From contig SKKS01000427.1 of NCBI GenBank assembly GCA_007123625.1, positions 1 through 6,496 on the forward strand: a stretch of 6,496 nucleotides of DNA, given 5' to 3'. The translations under genes were made by a program, and so were the position numbers. Shown here piece by piece: positions 1-6,218 of this stretch. A model generated the notes under the pieces. That model did no database searches and was not told the origin of the DNA. It was given only the letters and a program-made list of their open reading frames with translations. This stretch comes from Paracoccaceae bacterium (GTDB taxonomy: Bacteria > Pseudomonadota > Alphaproteobacteria > Rhodobacterales > Rhodobacteraceae). The stretch's first letter is position 1, and each line of letters starts with the position of its first letter.

Positions 1-1387
1 CGCGGTCTTCCAGATCGGACAGACTCGATATCGGTTGCTGGTTCGCTTCGGTAATCAGATCGCCCGCGCGAATACCCTTCTGGGCGGCATCGCTGTCAGG
101 CTCGACCTCGCGCACGATCAGGCCTGTCGCGGTGGACGGAAGGTCCAGTTCCGTACGCAGCGTGTCGTTCAATGCCTGCACTGACATGCCCAGAAAGCGT
201 GACGGCGCTTCGGGTTCCGCATTGTCCTCCGCGCTTGACCGGGCCGCAGCCTCGAAAAGTTCGCGCTGCCCGAGGGTGACAGACAGGGTGATCTCCTCCC
301 CATTGCGGAAGACGATCACGTCCACGTCGCGCCCGACGCCGGCGTCGCCCACGCGGCGCACAAGCATGCGGGTGTCGCGCACATCACCGTCGTCAAAGCG
401 CAGGATCACGTCGCCGGCCTGCATGCCTGCCTCTTGCGAGGGGCCTTCCATGACATCGGTCACCATCGCGCCGCGCGGAGTCTCCAGCCCGATCGCCTCG
501 GCCATCTCGTCGGTCAGGTCCTGGATGCGCACACCCAGCCAGCCGCGCCGGGTTGACCCGAATTCCAGCAACTGGTCGATGACATTCGTGGCCACTGTCG
601 ACGACATGGCAAACCCGATCCCGATGGACCCGCCGGTGGGTGACAGGATTGCCGTGTTCACGCCGATCACCTCGCCATCCATGTTGAACAGCGGACCGCC
701 GGAATTGCCCCGGTTGATGGCGGCATCGGTCTGGATATAGTCATCGAAATTGCCTTGCAGCGCGCGCCCGCGTGCCGAGATGATCCCGGCGCTGACCGAG
801 AAACCCTGCCCCAGCGGGTTCCCCACGGCGATCACCCAATCGCCCACGCGGGCGGCTTCGGCATCGCCCCAGGGCACATGCGGCAGGGGCGCATCATGTT
901 CGACCTTCAGAAGCGCGATATCCGTCGCCGGATCCGTGCCGACAAGTTCGGCCTCGAGTTCCAGACCAGAAAAGAATTCGATGCGGATTTCGTCGGCCCC
1001 TTCGATGACATGGTTGTTGGTGACGATGAACCCGTCATCCGAAATCACGAAACCGGACCCGAGCGCCTGATTGCGGCGTGGCTGTTCGGGACGGCCGGGG
1101 CGGCCCTGCGGACCATCGAAGAAATCGCGGAAGAAATCCTCGAAAGGTGATCCCTCGGGCAGACGCGGCGCACCGTCAAGACGGGATGCGACAGTCGTTG
1201 TGGTGGTGATATTGACCACGGCAGGGCTGACACGCTCGGCCAGGTCGGCGAAGCTTTCCGGGCGGTCCTGCTGGGCCGCCGCCGCGGTCATCATTACAAG
1301 GGTCAGGACCACCGCGGCGGCGAGTGGCCGCAGCATCTGTGCGATGCCCAACTGGGTCTGCCCCGGATACGCAGCGTGGGATTTCAT
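1..1387 (-). CDS. degP: DegP/DegQ (Do-family) periplasmic serine endopeptidase, C-terminus cut by window edge
   Basis: Periplasmic protease/chaperone that degrades or holds misfolded envelope proteins. My translation from ATG at 1387 gives 462 residues before the window edge. Residues 1-38 look like a signal peptide: a polar start, R20, a hydrophobic core about 21-34, and AAAA before QQ, with probable cleavage near A38. The trypsin-like domain has all three catalytic residues: H126 in TNNHVI, D156 in TDIALLK and S229 in GNSGGP. A long LA-type loop (about 65-108) carries FEDFFRDFF and a Pro/Gly/Arg-rich stretch, as in other Do proteases. PDZ1 begins near GWLGV (282-286) with AGDVILRF at 324-331. 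An acidic linker (about 385-396) leads into PDZ2 from FLGM (398-401), with AGDLI at 441-445. Family members are about 450-500 residues, so only a short tail should be missing. I chose this start because AGGAG lies 6 nt upstream; ATG at codon 18 would shorten the signal peptide's leading region but has no ribosome-binding site. DegP versus DegQ/MucD cannot be separated here. Confidence 0.95.
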   Translation of the reverse strand, partial: MKSHAAYPGQTQLGIAQMLRPLAAAVVLTLVMMTAAAAQQDRPESFADLAERVSPAVVNITTTTTVASRLDGAPRLPEGSPFEDFFRDFFDGPQGRPGRPEQPRRNQALGSGFVISDDGFIVTNNHVIEGADEIRIEFFSGLELEAELVGTDPATDIALLKVEHDAPLPHVPWGDAEAARVGDWVIAVGNPLGQGFSVSAGIISARGRALQGNFDDYIQTDAAINRGNSGGPLFNMDGEVIGVNTAILSPTGGSIGIGFAMSSTVATNVIDQLLEFGSTRRGWLGVRIQDLTDEMAEAIGLETPRGAMVTDVMEGPSQEAGMQAGDVILRFDDGDVRDTRMLVRRVGDAGVGRDVDVIVFRNGEEITLSVTLGQRELFEAAARSSAEDNAEPEAPSRFLGMSVQALNDTLRTELDLPSTATGLIVREVEPDSDAAQKGIRAGDLITEANQQPISSLSDLEDR

Positions 1388-1393
1388 GAAACT

Positions 1394-1398
1394 CTCCT
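1394..1398 (-). promoter_or_regulatory. Ribosome binding site of degP
   Basis: On the minus strand AGGAG lies 6 nt before the ATG at 1387. It decides between this start and the in-frame ATG at codon 18 (position 1336), which has no purine-rich stretch in front of it. Confidence 0.7.
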
Positions 1399-1460
1399 GT
1401 AGATATGGACGCCCCGGATGCCGGGATCGTCTCTGTCTATCCGCAATCTATGTCATATCA

Positions 1461-1485
1461 CCTGAAACGCAATTTGCGTTACAGG
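1461..1485. promoter_or_regulatory. 25-bp palindrome upstream of degP, probable operator
   Basis: Perfect inner arms AACGCAA and TTGCGTT flank a single central T. After one mismatched pair (A/A), outer arms CCTG and CAGG extend the symmetry, so 11 of 12 arm positions pair. It lies inside the 140-nt gap between the DUF2065 gene and degP, about 75 nt before the degP start. A one-base centre and no T-run after it make a terminator unlikely; the form suits a dimeric DNA-binding regulator. A weak promoter can be drawn over it on the minus strand: TTGCGT (1472-1467) as -35, 16 nt, then TAGATT (1450-1445) as -10. If real, the operator covers the -35 box. The regulator is not identifiable from this window. 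Confidence 0.55.
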
Positions 1486-1527
1486 CTTTCAACCAGTCGT
1501 GAAAACCCGTCAGGGGGCAGGGTGCCG

Positions 1528-1731
1528 TCAGCCACCGCCAAGAAGTCGCGACGCGGTCACCACCAGCGCCCCGATTACAAGCGCAACCAGCCCGATCATG
1601 CGCCGCACCTCGACGGGCATGGATGTGAGCATGCGCAAAAGGTCTTCAATACGCCGAGGGGCCAGTGCGAAGACCAGCCCCTCGAAGATCAGCACCAGCC
1701 CAACGGCCAGAACCAAGGTCTGCACTGTCAC
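1528..1731 (-). CDS. DUF2065 (YjeT-like) small inner-membrane protein, 67 aa
   Basis: A 67-residue protein with two predicted membrane helices: about residues 3-25 (ending FALAP) and 44-61. They are joined by a charged loop with RRIEDLLRML and MPVEVRRMIG. The short length, two-helix plan, and the arrangement of a helix ending in Pro, a basic/acidic loop and then a second helix match DUF2065, whose E. coli member is YjeT (65 aa). In E. coli yjeT also follows hflC directly. The start is a GTG at 1731: GAGG overlapping the hflC stop codon sits 8 nt before it. A second GTG two codons later (1725) would place that site 14 nt away, and a longer in-frame ATG far upstream lies inside hflC. The gap to hflC is 10 nt, so translation is probably coupled. 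Family biochemical function is not settled; a role with HflKC/FtsH is inferred from context only. Confidence 0.85.
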   Translation of the reverse strand: MTVQTLVLAVGLVLIFEGLVFALAPRRIEDLLRMLTSMPVEVRRMIGLVALVIGALVVTASRLLGGG

Positions 1732-1741
1732 GCGCCCGGCC

Positions 1742-2749
1742 TCAGTTTCCGATAATCGCTTCCAGTTCACGCACGGCGTCCGGCTCGGACGGATCTGCCG
1801 CAGGCGCGCGTTGCAACACTGCGTCCGGGTCGTCAGCAATCCGGTCCGCCGCTTCGCGCGCCGAACTCAGCACATCTTCGCTCGCACCATCGGACCGCAG
1901 GAAGGCGAAGAACTCGCTGTCAGGGCGCAGCACCATGCTGGCATTGTCCCCGCGCAAGGCGCGTTCATAGCTTTGCATCGACCGTGTGAAGGCAAAGAAT
2001 TCGGGGTCGAGGTTGAACGCGTCGGCGTAAATCCGGTTGCGCTCTGCATCTGCCTCGCCACGAATGATCTCCGCTTCCCGGCGTGATGCCGACACCAGTT
2101 CGACCACGGTCCGGTCGGCAAGGGCGCGGACGCGCTGTGCAGCCTCGTTCCCGCGTGCGCGCTCATCCGCTGCCTCGCGCTCCCGCTCGGCCCGCATCCG
2201 GGCGAACGTGGCTTCCAGGTTCTCGCGCGGCAAGTCAGTGCGTGTCAGCCGGACGTCGATCACGTCGATGCCCAGCGTCTGTGCTTCCCGGCGCGCAAGA
2301 TCACGGATGCGGTTCATCAGCGCGGTGCGGTCCTCGGACAATACAGTGTTTGACGGCACGGACCCGAGCACTTCGCGGATGGCGGCATTCATGATGCGGT
2401 CCATCCGGCCTTGGGCTGCGCGTGCCCCGTCAACGCCTACGGCTTCGCGGAAGCGCCGCACATCTTCCAGACGCCAGCGCAGGAAGGCGTCCACGACTAG
2501 GCGACGGTCATCCAGAGGCGTGACTTCCAGCGGCTGCGTCTGCAGACCGAGGATCCGCGCGTCGTAGCGCACCACGTCCTGAATGAACGGGATCTTGAAG
2601 CCCAGTCCCGGTTGGGTGATTTCCTGTTTCACCTGGCCGAATTGCAGCACCAACGCGTTTTCACGCTCATCCACCACGAACATGGCCGAGAAGGCAGTGA
2701 TGATGGCGACCACCACGATCGGCAGTATTATGACACCTGTTTTTTTCAT
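1742..2749 (-). CDS. hflC: HflC, SPFH/Band-7 regulator subunit of the FtsH protease complex
   Basis: HflC pairs with HflK to form a membrane-anchored cage on the periplasmic side that encloses FtsH hexamers and tunes their proteolysis. The 335-residue product has one N-terminal membrane anchor (about 5-25). The SPFH domain starts with VVDERENALVLQFG (25-38) and includes PGLGFKIPF (47-55). A long charged helical stretch rich in Arg, Glu and Ala follows (about 180-245), then the HflC-type segment DAFNLDPEFFAFTRSMQSYE (243-262) and FFAFLR (280-285). From memory, E. coli HflC ends about 10 residues after the equivalent FFRYM and has an insertion before its helical region. Here the insertion is absent and an acidic Ala/Asp-rich tail of about 50 residues follows instead. 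The start overlaps the hflK stop by one base (TGATG), and AGAGGAG lies 9 nt upstream, so the pair is translationally coupled. Confidence 0.96.
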   Translation of the reverse strand: MKKTGVIILPIVVVAIITAFSAMFVVDERENALVLQFGQVKQEITQPGLGFKIPFIQDVVRYDARILGLQTQPLEVTPLDDRRLVVDAFLRWRLEDVRRFREAVGVDGARAAQGRMDRIMNAAIREVLGSVPSNTVLSEDRTALMNRIRDLARREAQTLGIDVIDVRLTRTDLPRENLEATFARMRAEREREAADERARGNEAAQRVRALADRTVVELVSASRREAEIIRGEADAERNRIYADAFNLDPEFFAFTRSMQSYERALRGDNASMVLRPDSEFFAFLRSDGASEDVLSSAREAADRIADDPDAVLQRAPAADPSEPDAVRELEAIIGN

Positions 2750-3876
2750 CAGTTTGCACTCCTCTGACGGGTGACGGCTTCAAGCGGCAGGAACGGCAGG
2801 ACGCCCTGACCTGTTCCACCCTCTGCGGATGTCACATTGTCCAGGATCGTCAGGTTCATGTCGCCCAGAACGCGTTCCATCGTTTCCAGATACATCCGCT
2901 TGCGGGTCACTTCCGGCGCGTTGACATATTCGGAATAGACCGAGACGAAGCGTGCGGCTTCACCTTGCGCATTGTTCACAACTTCTGCGCGGTAGGCTTC
3001 GGCTTCTTCCTGAAGCTGCGCAGACTGGCCGCGTGCCTGTGCCAGAACGCGGTTTGCATAGGCATCCGCTTCGCGCTCAAGCCGGTCGCGTTCCTGACGG
3101 GCCGTCTGCACGTCGCGGAACGCGTTGATCACCCCTTCGGGCGGGTCGGCCTTGTCGAAGTTCACCCGAATCACGCTGATCCCGGATTCGTAGCTGTCCA
3201 GAAGTTCCTGGACTGCCGCGCGCAGATCCGCGGCAATCGCACCACGGTCACGGTTAAGGATCGGCGAGAGTTCCGAGCGCGCGATGATGTCCCGCATCCC
3301 TGATTCCGACGCTGCGCGTACGGTTTCCCGCGGGTCGGCGAGGTTGAACAGGAAGCGGGCAGGATCGGTCACGTTCCAGACGACCTGGAATTCGATATCG
3401 ACCACGGCTTCGTCGCGGGTCAGCATCAGCCCGGTATCCAGCGCGCTGCGGCCTGTGCCCACTTCGGTCACACGCTCTGTCGTCACCTGAACGATTTCAT
3501 GCGTGATAACGGGCCAGGGCGCAAAATTCAGGCCAGGATTCCCGGTCTTGTAATATTGCCCGAACAGCAACTCCACCGAGCGTTCTTCGGGGCGCACAGT
3601 GTAGAAGGACGCGAAGGCCCACATCGCCACCAGCGCCACCATCCCCAGAAGCACCCCGCGCTTCGAGAAGCCGGGACCGCCTGTGCCGCGACCGTTGCTG
3701 CCGCCTCCGCCACCGCCCATGAGGACGCGTAACTGTTCCTGACCCTTTTTCACGATCTCATCAATCTCGGGGATCGGCTTCGGACCATCGCCACGGCCAC
3801 CGTCATTGCCACCGCCGCGGTTTCCACCACCGCGGTTCCCGCCGCCTCCCCAAGGTCCACCACTGTTTCCAGACAT
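2749..3876 (-). CDS. hflK: HflK, SPFH/Band-7 regulator subunit of the FtsH protease complex
   Basis: Partner of HflC in the cage around FtsH. From ATG at 3876 the product is 375 residues. The cytoplasmic N-terminus is Gly/Asn/Arg-rich with three GGGN(R/D) repeats (11-25), then an amphipathic PIPEIDEIVKKGQEQL (34-49) and a second Gly-rich stretch (54-69). One membrane helix follows (about 73-92). The SPFH domain begins at TVRPEERSVELLFG (93-106) and includes NPGLNFAPWP (113-122). A charged helical region (about 255-310) leads to a C-terminal part with YLETMERVL (329-337) and a final Arg-containing tail. In-frame ATGs exist upstream as far as 3948, but the one at 3876 has TGGAG 5 nt before it and gives the MSGNSGGPWGGGG beginning typical of HflK. 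The gene follows gor after 75 nt holding a hairpin, so it may be read through from rpiA-gor or have its own start; I saw no convincing -35/-10 pair. Confidence 0.95.
   Translation of the reverse strand: MSGNSGGPWGGGGNRGGGNRGGGNDGGRGDGPKPIPEIDEIVKKGQEQLRVLMGGGGGGSNGRGTGGPGFSKRGVLLGMVALVAMWAFASFYTVRPEERSVELLFGQYYKTGNPGLNFAPWPVITHEIVQVTTERVTEVGTGRSALDTGLMLTRDEAVVDIEFQVVWNVTDPARFLFNLADPRETVRAASESGMRDIIARSELSPILNRDRGAIAADLRAAVQELLDSYESGISVIRVNFDKADPPEGVINAFRDVQTARQERDRLEREADAYANRVLAQARGQSAQLQEEAEAYRAEVVNNAQGEAARFVSVYSEYVNAPEVTRKRMYLETMERVLGDMNLTILDNVTSAEGGTGQGVLPFLPLEAVTRQRSAN
3802..3846 (-). repeat. Three imperfect 15-bp tandem repeats inside hflK (GGGNR, GGGNR, GGGND)
   Basis: Three successive 5-codon units encode GGGNR, GGGNR and GGGND at residues 11-25 of HflK. 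Synonymous third positions differ between units, so the peptide repeat is older than a fresh slippage event, or is kept for its amino-acid composition. Gly-rich disordered starts are usual in HflK. Confidence 0.7.
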
Positions 3877-3921
3877 CCGGACTCCATTCATCATTGCACT
3901 GGTTTCATGTATTGTCTTGAA

Positions 3922-3940
3922 AGGTGGGTCTGCCCCACCT
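3922..3940 (-). terminator. Hairpin between gor and hflK, weak terminator or attenuator candidate
   Basis: Perfect 7-bp inverted repeat with arms AGGTGGG and CCCACCT and a 5-nt loop, starting 11 nt after the gor stop codon. On the minus strand only TT follows before a C, so it lacks a proper U-run. It could cause partial termination after gor or protect an RNA 3' end; full termination is unlikely on sequence alone. Confidence 0.45.
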
Positions 3941-3951
3941 GAATTCAACCC

Positions 3952-5316
3952 TCAATCGCTGTGGCTGCGCGTCGCAACCCGCATGGTCACAAGCTCCTCT
4001 GCCACTGTCGGATGCACGGCCAGAGTTTGGTCGAAGGCCGCTTTGGTTGCGCCCATTGATATCGCGACCCCCGCAAGCTGGATCATTTCCCCTGCGTGAT
4101 CCGCAACGATGTGACATCCTAGCACCTTGTCGCTGGAGCGGCAAACAATCAGCTTCATCATCGCGCGATTGTCACGGCCCGCGAACAGGCTGTGCATGGG
4201 CCGGAAGGCGGCGCAATAGACATCGACCGGACCTTGCGCGCGGGCTTCCTCCTCGGTCAGGCCGACTGTGCCGTATTCGGGTTGCGTGAAGATCGCGGTC
4301 GGGATCAGCCCGTGATCGAAGAATCGGGGCGTGCCGCCAAAGACAGTATCGGCGAAAGCGTGGCCCTCGCGGATGGCCACCGGCGTCAGATTGGCGCGGT
4401 CGGTCACATCGCCCACAGCATAGATCGACGGAACCGCTGTCTGGCTGTAGCGGTCCACCGGGATCGCGCCATTGGGTTTCAGGTCCAGCCCCAGCGCCTC
4501 CAGCCCCAGCCCTTCGGTCGCAGGCTTGCGGCCCGTGGCGAACATCACGGCCTCATAGCTCGCGTCATGCCCTGTCGTGGCCTTGACCCATGTCGTCCCG
4601 TCGCGCCCTTCCATCTCCAGCACATCCGTGCCCAGATGCAGATCGACGCCATTTTGCATCATCTCACCCGCGATATGGCCGCGCGCTTCCTCGTCAAAGC
4701 CGCGCAGGATCTGCGCACCGCGGTAGAATTGCGTGGTCTGGACACCAAGCCCGTTGAAGATGCAGGCGAATTCGCTGGCAATATAGCCACCGCCCACGAT
4801 CAGGATGGACTTGGGCAGGCGGTCCATCAGGAAAACGTCGTTCGAGGTCATGACCCCTTTGCCCTGCCATTTCTCTGGCACGACAGGTCGGCCCCCGGTG
4901 GCAATCAGGATATGCCGGGCCGAGATTTCGCGCCCGTCGCCCAGCCGAACCTCATGCGGGCCGGCGACGGTGGCGCGGCAATCAAGAATGGTCACGCCCG
5001 CGCGTTCCAGATTGGCGCGGTAGATGCCTTCCAGGCGCGTCAGTTCCGCATCCAGCTTGAACCGAAAGGCGCTCCAGTCAAAGCCGCCGATCTGCGCGTC
5101 CCAGCCATAGGCCTGCGCATCGGCGACGCTGCCCGGAAACCCCGAGGCGAAGACCATCAGTTTTTTCGGCACGCACCCGCGAATGACGCAGGTTCCGCCC
5201 ATGCGGTATTCCTCGGCCAGCCCGACCCGCGCGCCATGCTCCGACGCCGCGATCCGCGCCGCCCGAACGCCGCCAGACCCGCCACCGATGACGAAAAGAT
5301 CATAGTCGAACGCCAT
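3952..5316 (-). CDS. gor: Glutathione-disulfide reductase (NADPH)
   Basis: Cytosolic flavoprotein that reduces oxidised glutathione with NADPH. The 454-residue length is normal. Seen in order: FAD-binding IGGGSGGVRAAR (10-21); the redox disulfide C43/C48 in GTCVIRGCVPKKL; a second nucleotide fold VGGGYIASEFA (174-184); TGRKP (261-265); the FAD motif YAVGDVTD (299-306); and the catalytic base in HPTVAEE (H435 with E440), which is supplied in trans across the homodimer. R199 and R205 in FYRGAQILRGFDEE match the two arginines that bind the NADPH 2'-phosphate in known glutathione reductases, which argues against lipoamide dehydrogenase. The CVIRGC active-site spacer is the form I associate with plant and cyanobacterial enzymes rather than the CVNVGC of E. 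coli. The start is firm: AGAGG overlaps the rpiA stop region, 5 nt before ATG. The 9-nt gap implies an rpiA-gor operon. Trypanothione or mercuric reductase are less likely alternatives. Confidence 0.94.
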   Translation of the reverse strand: MAFDYDLFVIGGGSGGVRAARIAASEHGARVGLAEEYRMGGTCVIRGCVPKKLMVFASGFPGSVADAQAYGWDAQIGGFDWSAFRFKLDAELTRLEGIYRANLERAGVTILDCRATVAGPHEVRLGDGREISARHILIATGGRPVVPEKWQGKGVMTSNDVFLMDRLPKSILIVGGGYIASEFACIFNGLGVQTTQFYRGAQILRGFDEEARGHIAGEMMQNGVDLHLGTDVLEMEGRDGTTWVKATTGHDASYEAVMFATGRKPATEGLGLEALGLDLKPNGAIPVDRYSQTAVPSIYAVGDVTDRANLTPVAIREGHAFADTVFGGTPRFFDHGLIPTAIFTQPEYGTVGLTEEEARAQGPVDVYCAAFRPMHSLFAGRDNRAMMKLIVCRSSDKVLGCHIVADHAGEMIQLAGVAISMGATKAAFDQTLAVHPTVAEELVTMRVATRSHSD

Positions 5317-5325
5317 GACTGCCTC

Positions 5326-6114
5326 TCAGATATCCGAAAAGATGTTGCTGGCCTCGCCCAGATCGACACGGCGCTGGCTGGTCTCGGGCGTGCCGCTGGT
5401 CAGGTCGCGCAATTCGCATGTGCCATCGGCATGTCCGATCACGACCTGATCCGCGATATCGATAAACAGCCCGTTCTCGACCACGCCCGGTATCTGGTTG
5501 AGCACGAGCGAAAGCTGGCGCGGATTGCCGATGCGCCCCAGCGCCAGGTCAAGGATGTGGTTGCCTTCATCCGTCATGAAGGGCTGTGCGCCATTCATCC
5601 GCAGGCTGGACTGGCGTCCCATCACATCCAGCGAGGACAGCACCTCCTCGACCAGCGCCTGCGTGGCCTGCCAGCCGAACGGGATCACTTCCACAGGCAG
5701 GGGGAAGGCGCCGAGCGTCTTGACCTCCTTGGCCGCATCCGTGATCACGATCATCTGGTCAGAGGCCGTCGCCACGATCTTTTCCTGCAACAGCGCGCCG
5801 CCACCGCCCTTGATCAGGGTCAGTTCGGCATCGAATTCATCCGCGCCATCAATGGTCAGATCCAGCCAGCGCGCCTCGTCCAGCGATACGACATTGATGC
5901 CGACCTCGCGCGCCAGTTGCGCCGTGCGCGTCGAGGTTGGGACAGCGAGGATGCGTAACCCTTCCTGCCGCACCCGCGCGCCCAGACGTCGGACCAGCCA
6001 TGCGGCGGTCGAGCCTGTACCAAGCCCGACGCGCATTCCGTCCTGCACGAAATCGGCGGCACAATGCGCGCTGGCGTATTTGGCGCGGTCAATCGGGGTA
6101 AGCTCTTCAGTCAT
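5326..6114 (-). CDS. rpiA: Ribose-5-phosphate isomerase A
   Basis: Interconverts ribose 5-phosphate and ribulose 5-phosphate in the non-oxidative pentose phosphate pathway; cytosolic. The 262-residue product is somewhat longer than the E. coli enzyme (219 aa), with extra residues mostly at the C-terminus. Seen: the phosphate-binding loop GLGTGSTAAW (30-39); IDGADE (88-93); and KGGGGALLQEK (102-112). By spacing, D89, D92, K102 and E111 match D81, D84, K94 and the catalytic base E103 of E. coli RpiA, so an active enzyme is expected. Q110 stands where Arg is common. The start at 6114 is supported by GAGGG 6 nt upstream. A 104-nt gap separates it from the cytochrome gene, so it is probably the first gene of its transcript, followed 9 nt later by gor. 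Confidence 0.96.
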   Translation of the reverse strand: MTEELTPIDRAKYASAHCAADFVQDGMRVGLGTGSTAAWLVRRLGARVRQEGLRILAVPTSTRTAQLAREVGINVVSLDEARWLDLTIDGADEFDAELTLIKGGGGALLQEKIVATASDQMIVITDAAKEVKTLGAFPLPVEVIPFGWQATQALVEEVLSSLDVMGRQSSLRMNGAQPFMTDEGNHILDLALGRIGNPRQLSLVLNQIPGVVENGLFIDIADQVVIGHADGTCELRDLTSGTPETSQRRVDLGEASNIFSDI

Positions 6115-6120
6115 CGCAGG

Positions 6121-6125
6121 CCCTC
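6121..6125 (-). promoter_or_regulatory. Ribosome binding site of rpiA
   Basis: GAGGG on the minus strand lies 6 nt before the ATG at 6114 and supports that start for rpiA. Confidence 0.6.
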
Positions 6126-6140
6126 TGTCTCGGTCGGGGC

Positions 6141-6170
6141 CTTATAGGCGGTTTCCGGACGGGGGTAAAA
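6141..6170 (-). promoter_or_regulatory. Candidate promoter of rpiA(-gor)
   Basis: On the minus strand TTTTAC (6170-6165) and TATAAG (6146-6141) are 18 nt apart, in the gap before rpiA and about 26 nt before its start codon. The -10-like box is good for so GC-rich a region; the -35 is poor. The fit is by eye only. Confidence 0.35.
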
Positions 6171-6181
6171 GCACAATCGGC

Positions 6182-6203
6182 ACGGGCCGGGGTCAAGGCC
6201 CGT
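6182..6203 (-). terminator. GC-rich hairpin after the cytochrome c gene, probable terminator
   Basis: Perfect 7-bp arms ACGGGCC and GGCCCGT with an 8-nt loop, 15 nt after the cytochrome stop codon. On the minus strand a TTTT follows only after about 11 nt, so the U-run is displaced. It is the likely transcript end for the upstream gene and would separate it from rpiA. Confidence 0.5.
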
Positions 6204-6218
6204 CCATGCGGGCCAATG

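Larger units (their letters stand above)
1388..1527. other. Non-coding gap between the DUF2065 gene and degP
   Basis: This 140-nt gap is the longest in the window and the only one in the hflK-to-degP run. Besides the palindrome at 1461-1485 and the degP ribosome-binding site, it holds a small CCCGG-ATG-CCGGG hairpin (1413-1425) that would lie in the degP leader. It also holds a 7-bp direct repeat CCGTCAG (1507-1513 and 1525-1531) that overlaps the DUF2065 stop codon. No strong rho-independent terminator is visible after the DUF2065 gene: an ACCC/GGGT pairing followed by TTT is too weak to call. The size and the palindrome suggest degP has its own promoter, with possible read-through from hflKC. 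Confidence 0.5.

Noticed and set aside
132..740. 202-codon plus-strand open frame opposite degP, and similar ones at 2037-2567 and 5498-6448
   Set aside because: Their products are Ser/Arg/Pro-rich without domains, as expected from reading GC-rich genes backwards; the minus-strand proteins explain the DNA fully.
1413..1425. CCCGG-ATG-CCGGG hairpin in the degP leader as a regulatory RNA structure
   Set aside because: A 5-bp stem with a 3-nt loop is frequent by chance in GC-rich sequence, and nothing around it suggests a riboswitch or thermometer.
1732..1839. Longer version of the DUF2065 protein starting at an ATG at 1839
   Set aside because: It would overlap the hflC coding sequence by about 100 bases, with a basic, non-family leader. 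The GTG at 1731 has a ribosome-binding site and gives the family length.
3916..3940. Heat-shock-promoter-like CTTGAAA ... CCCCAC on the plus strand
   Set aside because: It points away from hflK into the antisense side of gor, the spacing is short, and the second part is just one arm of the hairpin.
3877..3948. Upstream ATG starts that would lengthen HflK by up to 24 residues
   Set aside because: The extension has no HflK-like sequence and covers the hairpin. The ATG at 3876 has TGGAG at good spacing and gives the usual Gly-rich beginning.
4192..5958. Long open frame of 588 codons on the plus strand, antisense to gor and rpiA
   Set aside because: It mirrors two complete, motif-rich genes on the other strand and shows no recognisable domain of its own. 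Such antisense frames are common in GC-rich DNA because stop codons are rare.
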